Assembly: GCF_007830455.1 (NCBI RefSeq)
Contig: NZ_VLLB01000001.1
Span: 62,001 to 126,000, forward strand
Origin: Pseudoduganella lurida
GTDB taxonomy: Bacteria; Pseudomonadota; Gammaproteobacteria; Burkholderiales; Burkholderiaceae_D
Direction: 5' to 3'
DNA length: 64,000 nucleotides
The notes under the pieces are model-generated. The model worked only from the letters and a program-made list of their open reading frames with translations. It did not search any database and was not told the DNA's origin. The translations under genes and the position numbers were made by a program. Of this stretch, positions 60,914-64,000 are shown one piece after another. The number at the start of each line of letters is the position of its first letter. Within the stretch, counting starts at the first letter, position 1.

Positions 60914-61359
60914 TGGCTGGCCGCTTCACTGCAGACCTGCGCCGCTTCGTGGCGCGGGCGAACGGCAATGCGGACGCGGTGGTGCGCAAGGTGGTGCTGG
61001 ACCTGGGCACCGCGATCATCGAGCGCACGCCGGTGGGCGATCCGCTCACCTGGAAGCATCCGGCTCCAGCAGGTTACGCCGGAGGCAGGGCTCGCGGATC
61101 CTGGAACTACGGCTTCGGCAACGTGCCGCCGCCGGCGCAGCAGGTCGACGAATCCGGCGGCGCATCGATGGCGCGTGTCGTCTCGGGCGTGGCCGGCAAC
61201 GATGCGCGCGGCCTGCACTACATCATCAACAGCGTGCCGTACATCCGACGGCTGGAATACGACGCCTGGAGCACCCAGGCGCCGGCCGGCATGGTGCGCA
61301 TCACCATCGAGGAGTTCCAGCACTTCGTCGAGCAGGCATGCAGGGAGGTCAATCGATGA
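60913..61359 (+). CDS. HK97 gp10-like tail component
   Basis: A 148-residue protein: VVRKVVLDLGTAIIERTPVG, ARGSWNYGFG, and YIINSVPYIRRLEYDAWSTQ are typical of the HK97 gp10-like family of neck/tail proteins. It overlaps the next gene by 4 bp. Confidence 0.85.
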   Translation: MAGRFTADLRRFVARANGNADAVVRKVVLDLGTAIIERTPVGDPLTWKHPAPAGYAGGRARGSWNYGFGNVPPPAQQVDESGGASMARVVSGVAGNDARGLHYIINSVPYIRRLEYDAWSTQAPAGMVRITIEEFQHFVEQACREVNR

Positions 61360-61763
61360 GCGATCCACGCATCCGCGCGGCGCTGGACACGCAGCTGATG
61401 ACGCTGCCGGATTCGCCGCGGGTGGCGTGGCAGAACGAGGATTTCACGCCCACCGCTGGCCAGGCGTATCTGGAGGCCTGGTTGCTGCCGGCGCGCAACC
61501 AGAGTGCCAACATCCGCAGCACGACAACCGTGCACCGCGGGGTCTACCAGGTCAACGTGTGCTGTCCGCAAGGCGATGGCACCGGGCCGGCTGAGACGAT
61601 CAGTGCGCAGCTGCAGGCGCTGTTCGATCCGACGGCGCCGCCGCTGGAGTTTGCCGGCGTGCCGGTTCGTATCACCCGCAAGCCGGACGTCGGCCAGCCG
61701 CTGGACGGGCGGCCCGGCTTCTTCGTTATTCCCGTCTCAATCTCCTACGAATCCATTTTCTGA
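61356..61763 (+). CDS. Tail terminator protein (DUF4128 type)
   Basis: A 135-residue protein: IRAALDTQLMTLPDSPRVAW, AYLEAWLLPARNQS, VYQVNVCCPQGDGTG, and PGFFVIPVSISYESIF fit the phage tail terminator/DUF4128 family, which caps the tail tube and joins it to the head. Confidence 0.8.
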   Translation: MSDPRIRAALDTQLMTLPDSPRVAWQNEDFTPTAGQAYLEAWLLPARNQSANIRSTTTVHRGVYQVNVCCPQGDGTGPAETISAQLQALFDPTAPPLEFAGVPVRITRKPDVGQPLDGRPGFFVIPVSISYESIF

Positions 61764-61776
61764 AAGGGCCATCACC

Positions 61777-62238
61777 ATGGCAGCAAGCAAGAAAGCAATC
61801 AATTCGGCAGGTGCAGGCCTGCTGGTCTGCCTGACCCTGCCGGCGACCGACAACGCCGCTGGCTACGAGGCGCTGACCTTCATCGAGGTCGGCGAGATCA
61901 CCAACATCGACGGTGATATCGGCCGCGTGTACGACCAGATCGAAGTGAACAACCTGCGCCAGCGCCGCAAGGAGTATCGCAAGGGTCCATTTTCCGAAGG
62001 CACGCCGTCGATCACGACGAACTACGCGCCAGGCGACGACGGCCAGATCGCCATGGCCACCGCGCTGGGCATGGATACCAATGTGTCGTTCTGCATCGAG
62101 CTGAGCGACGGTACCGCGAAATACGCCCAGGGCATCGTGCTGTCGGCGCCGTTCAAGATCGGCGACCTGGCGGGCGTGGTCAGCGGCACGTACAGCATCG
62201 CGCTGAACACGGGCATCGTTACCGTCCTGCCGACCTGA
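61777..62238 (+). CDS. Major tail tube protein
   Basis: A 153-residue protein: FIEVGEITNIDGDIGRVYDQ, IEVNNLRQRRKEYRKG and GDLAGVVSGTYSIALNTGIV follow the lambda gpV/phage tail tube pattern. It precedes the tail chaperone genes and is followed by a terminator, as expected for a highly expressed structural gene. Confidence 0.85.
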   Translation: MAASKKAINSAGAGLLVCLTLPATDNAAGYEALTFIEVGEITNIDGDIGRVYDQIEVNNLRQRRKEYRKGPFSEGTPSITTNYAPGDDGQIAMATALGMDTNVSFCIELSDGTAKYAQGIVLSAPFKIGDLAGVVSGTYSIALNTGIVTVLPT

Positions 62239-62260
62239 TTTCTTCCACCAGGTGCTTTTG

Positions 62261-62289
62261 GCGGCCGCCAGCATGGGGCCGCTTTTTTT
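62261..62289 (+). terminator. Rho-independent terminator after the tail tube gene
   Basis: GCGGCC (62261-62266) pairs with GGCCGC (62277-62282), followed by seven T residues. It probably lowers expression of the chaperone and tape measure genes relative to the tail tube. Confidence 0.82.
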
Positions 62290-62329
62290 CGTCCATACAA
62301 AAACATTCCCTCCTTTGGAGCACACGAAC

Positions 62330-62833
62330 ATGAAATCCCCTATCGCCCGTTTCGCCCTGGTTGCCGCCGCACTGATCCAGTTCAAGGACTTCGACGGCAA
62401 GCCCGCCTACGTCCAGAAGGAAGTGCCGAAGCTGAACGATGACGGCATCCCCGCCATCGAGGATGGCCAGCCCGTGCTGGTCCTGGTCGACGACCTGGAC
62501 CAGCCGATCGGCGTGCGCATGGTGGCACCAGGCTCGAAGGAGCACCGCGCGGCCGAAGATGCCGTCGCCAAGCTGGCCCGCCAGCGCGCCGAGAAGATGT
62601 CGAAGAAGGAGCGCGAGAACAGCTCGTCGCCGTCCATGTTCCTGTGGCTGGGCACCGAGAAGGCCGCCCGCATGGTCACCGAGTTCGTCGGCTTCGACTA
62701 CGCCGGCAAGGGCGCCAGCGTCGAAAACACGAAGGCCTTCCTGGAAGACCCCGAATGGAAGTTCCTCGCCGACCAGGTGCGCGCCGCGACCGGGGATGAC
62801 GAGCGTTTTTTGCAGACGGCCTCCGCCAGCTGA
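62330..62833 (+). CDS. Tail assembly chaperone (gpG-like, short product)
   Basis: A 167-residue protein (IARFALVAAALIQFKDFDGK, EVPKLNDDGIPAIEDGQPVL, SPSMFLWLGTEKAARMVTEF). As in lambda G, it lies between tail tube and tape measure and ends just past a slippery heptamer. Six codons after the slip site it stops. GGAG precedes the ATG. Confidence 0.82.
   Translation: MKSPIARFALVAAALIQFKDFDGKPAYVQKEVPKLNDDGIPAIEDGQPVLVLVDDLDQPIGVRMVAPGSKEHRAAEDAVAKLARQRAEKMSKKERENSSSPSMFLWLGTEKAARMVTEFVGFDYAGKGASVENTKAFLEDPEWKFLADQVRAATGDDERFLQTASAS
62806..62812 (+). other. Programmed -1 frameshift site (T TTT TTG)
   Basis: The codons CGT TTT TTG form a canonical X XXY YYZ heptamer. Slipping back one base continues as GCA GAC GGC into a frame open to 63315. 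This is the usual place for the G/GT frameshift of tailed phages. Confidence 0.85.
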
Positions 62834-63315
62834 TCCGGCGGGCGCAGCACCTGGCGTGGCTCGACTGCACGCCGGAGAAGGCGAAGCTGCCGCGTCGCTC
62901 GTCTCTCGTCCTGCGCCAGAAGCAGGGCGAGGAAGTGCTCGAGCTGGAACAGACGGAGCTGGAGCCGTCGCTGACGTACTTGATCAACTACCTGTTCCAG
63001 GTCGGGCCCACGATGGGCGACCAGGAGCTCACGTTCGGCGAGATGAGCGCCTGGTGCGAGCGCAGCGGTGCTGACCTTGATGACTTCGAATCGCTGGCCC
63101 TGAAGCAGATGAGCCGCGCCTACCTGTCGATGGCGCACCAGGCTCGGGATCCGAAATGCATCTGCCCGGCGTTCGACGCGCCCGACCTCGACGAGATGGA
63201 GCCTGAAGACGCTGCGGAGCAGCGCACGAAGGTGGAGCAGGGCCTGGCGAAATGGTTCGCGTCAGCGGAAGACGCGCACGGCAAACGCGGTGCGGTGAAA
63301 CAGAAAGGGAAGTAG
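62812..63315 (+). CDS. Tail assembly chaperone, frameshift extension (gpT-like part)
   Basis: Read after a -1 shift at 62806-62812, giving a fusion of about 328 residues (161 from the upstream frame plus 167). The added part starts ADGLRQLIRRAQHLAWLDCT and continues through LEPSLTYLINYLFQVGP and GEMSAWCERSGADLDDFES. The first ATG-like start in this frame is only at 62935, well inside the conserved-looking region, which supports expression by frameshift. The longer form is expected to bind the tape measure protein. Confidence 0.8.
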   Translation, partial: ADGLRQLIRRAQHLAWLDCTPEKAKLPRRSSLVLRQKQGEEVLELEQTELEPSLTYLINYLFQVGPTMGDQELTFGEMSAWCERSGADLDDFESLALKQMSRAYLSMAHQARDPKCICPAFDAPDLDEMEPEDAAEQRTKVEQGLAKWFASAEDAHGKRGAVKQKGK

Positions 63316-64000
63316 ATGACCGATATCGCAGAACTGGGGATCCGGATCGACTCGCGCCAGCTGCGGCAGGGTGGCGATGCGCTGGACGACTTCGCGCGCC
63401 GCGGTGCGAACGCCGAGGTATCGGCCGAGAGCCTGATGGGCGTTGTGAAGTCGCTGGGCAAGGGTCTGGCCGGCCTGGCCCTGATCGTGAAGGCGATGGA
63501 CTTCGGCGACGCCATCGTGCGCGCCCAGCGCGATTTCGACAAGCTGAACGCCTCCCTCATCACCGCCACGGGCTCGGTCGGCAACGCGGGCCAGGCCTTC
63601 GCGGCCCTGCAGCGCTTCGCGGCCACGACGCCGTACAGCCTGAAGGAAGTGTCGGACGGCTTCATCAAGCTGCGCAACCTGGGCCTGACGCCGTCGGAGC
63701 GCGCGCTGCAGTCCTACGGCAACACGGCGTCCGCGATGGGCAAGAGCCTGAACCAGCTGGTCGAAGCGGTCGCCGACGCCGCTACCGGCGAGTTCGAACG
63801 CCTGAAGGAATTCGGCATCAAGTCGAAGAATCAGGGCGACACGATCGCCTTCACGTTCCAGGGCACGACGACCACGGTTGCGAACAACGCGGCCGCAATC
63901 GAAGGCTACCTCATGAAGCTGGGCGAGGTGCAGTTCGCCGGCGGCATGGAGCTGCAGGCCAGCACCCTGGATGGCGCGATTTCCAACCTGGCCGACACGT
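63316..64000 (+). CDS. Tail tape measure protein (N-terminal part)
   Basis: The first 228 residues of a tape measure protein: MTDIAELGIRIDSRQLRQGG, then a helical region and the conserved block FAATTPYSLKEVSDGFIKLR, NLGLTPSERALQSYGNTASA. It starts directly after the chaperone stop (TAGATG) and runs off the window. It sets tail length and helps DNA injection. Confidence 0.92.
   Translation, partial: MTDIAELGIRIDSRQLRQGGDALDDFARRGANAEVSAESLMGVVKSLGKGLAGLALIVKAMDFGDAIVRAQRDFDKLNASLITATGSVGNAGQAFAALQRFAATTPYSLKEVSDGFIKLRNLGLTPSERALQSYGNTASAMGKSLNQLVEAVADAATGEFERLKEFGIKSKNQGDTIAFTFQGTTTTVANNAAAIEGYLMKLGEVQFAGGMELQASTLDGAISNLADT

Larger units (their letters stand above)
32060..64000. mobile_element. 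Temperate siphovirus-like prophage (left part)
   Basis: From the integrase to the window end the genes are phage-like: integrase, recombination, repressor/Cro, replication, terminase, head and tail modules in the usual order. The left boundary lies between the prsT remnant (32024) and the integrase stop (32113). The right boundary is outside the window. A programmed frameshift in the tail chaperone and a tape measure gene indicate a long-tailed phage; no sheath gene is seen, so a siphovirus is more likely than a myovirus. Confidence 0.93.

Noticed and set aside
51182..64000. Holin or endolysin genes
   Set aside because: No lysis gene was recognised; the TM-bearing protein at 59670 has the wrong neighbours and a cysteine-bearing domain, so a lysis role is not claimed.

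Overview
The window reads as a chromosome segment of a high-GC betaproteobacterium of the Oxalobacteraceae type (Massilia, Pseudoduganella, Duganella and relatives). This is inferred from gene order, from the PEP-CTERM exopolysaccharide locus and from codon use; no rRNA or tRNA gene is present to confirm it. It has three parts: housekeeping genes (1-10.5 kb), a PEP-CTERM-associated exopolysaccharide (EPS) locus (10.7-32.0 kb), and the left part of a temperate siphovirus-like prophage (about 32.1 kb to the window end, running off it).

Housekeeping part. A LysR regulator is followed by a leftward block of msrB, yciB, bolA and two tandem parvulin-type peptidyl-prolyl isomerases. Then come selO (protein AMPylase, with no usable start codon where homology says the protein begins), a rightward bifunctional enoyl-CoA hydratase/3-hydroxyacyl-CoA dehydrogenase, and leftward nadB coupled to a GNAT acetyltransferase.

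EPS locus. An initiating sugar transferase is followed by the PrsK/PrsR two-component pair (PrsR is a sigma-54 activator). Next are an O-antigen-ligase-like protein with a GNAT protein and a TPR protein, a GT2-GT4 fusion glycosyltransferase, a Wzx-type flippase and a GT4 enzyme. A leftward group encodes a chain-length protein, a tyrosine autokinase and a methyltransferase. A PEP-CTERM surface protein has a near-consensus sigma-54 promoter, as expected for PrsR control. Divergent from it is a two-gene operon for a FeeM-type N-acyl amino acid synthase and a vanillyl-alcohol-oxidase/p-cresol-methylhydroxylase-type flavoprotein, behind an RpoE-like promoter. This pair is the best candidate here for a little-described pathway. 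The C-terminal half of prsT follows. No exosortase gene is visible; it probably lies beyond the prophage.

Prophage. The integrase abuts the broken 5' end of prsT, so the phage appears to have integrated into or beside that gene. A leftward early operon (pL) carries RecT, a YqaJ-type exonuclease, a cytosine methyltransferase with an internal five-fold repeat, a KTSC protein, small proteins, a DUF4224 protein and the integrase. An S24-family CI repressor and a Cro-like protein flank an operator region. Its GTTGTA half-sites recur about 2.3 kb away at pL, a lambda-like layout. Rightward early genes include a Dam-type methylase, a DUF1376 replication protein with clustered GGGACA repeats (probable origin), a RuvC-like resolvase and a possible late regulator. 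Rightward terminators precede the packaging genes, which suggests antitermination. Late genes run terminase, portal, minor head protein, scaffold, capsid, an Asp-box protein, connectors, tail tube, a frameshifted tail chaperone and the start of the tape measure. No lysis genes are recognised in the window.

Four intergenic spaces in the host part hold different degenerate 12-20 bp tandem repeats, apparently a recurring feature of this genome.
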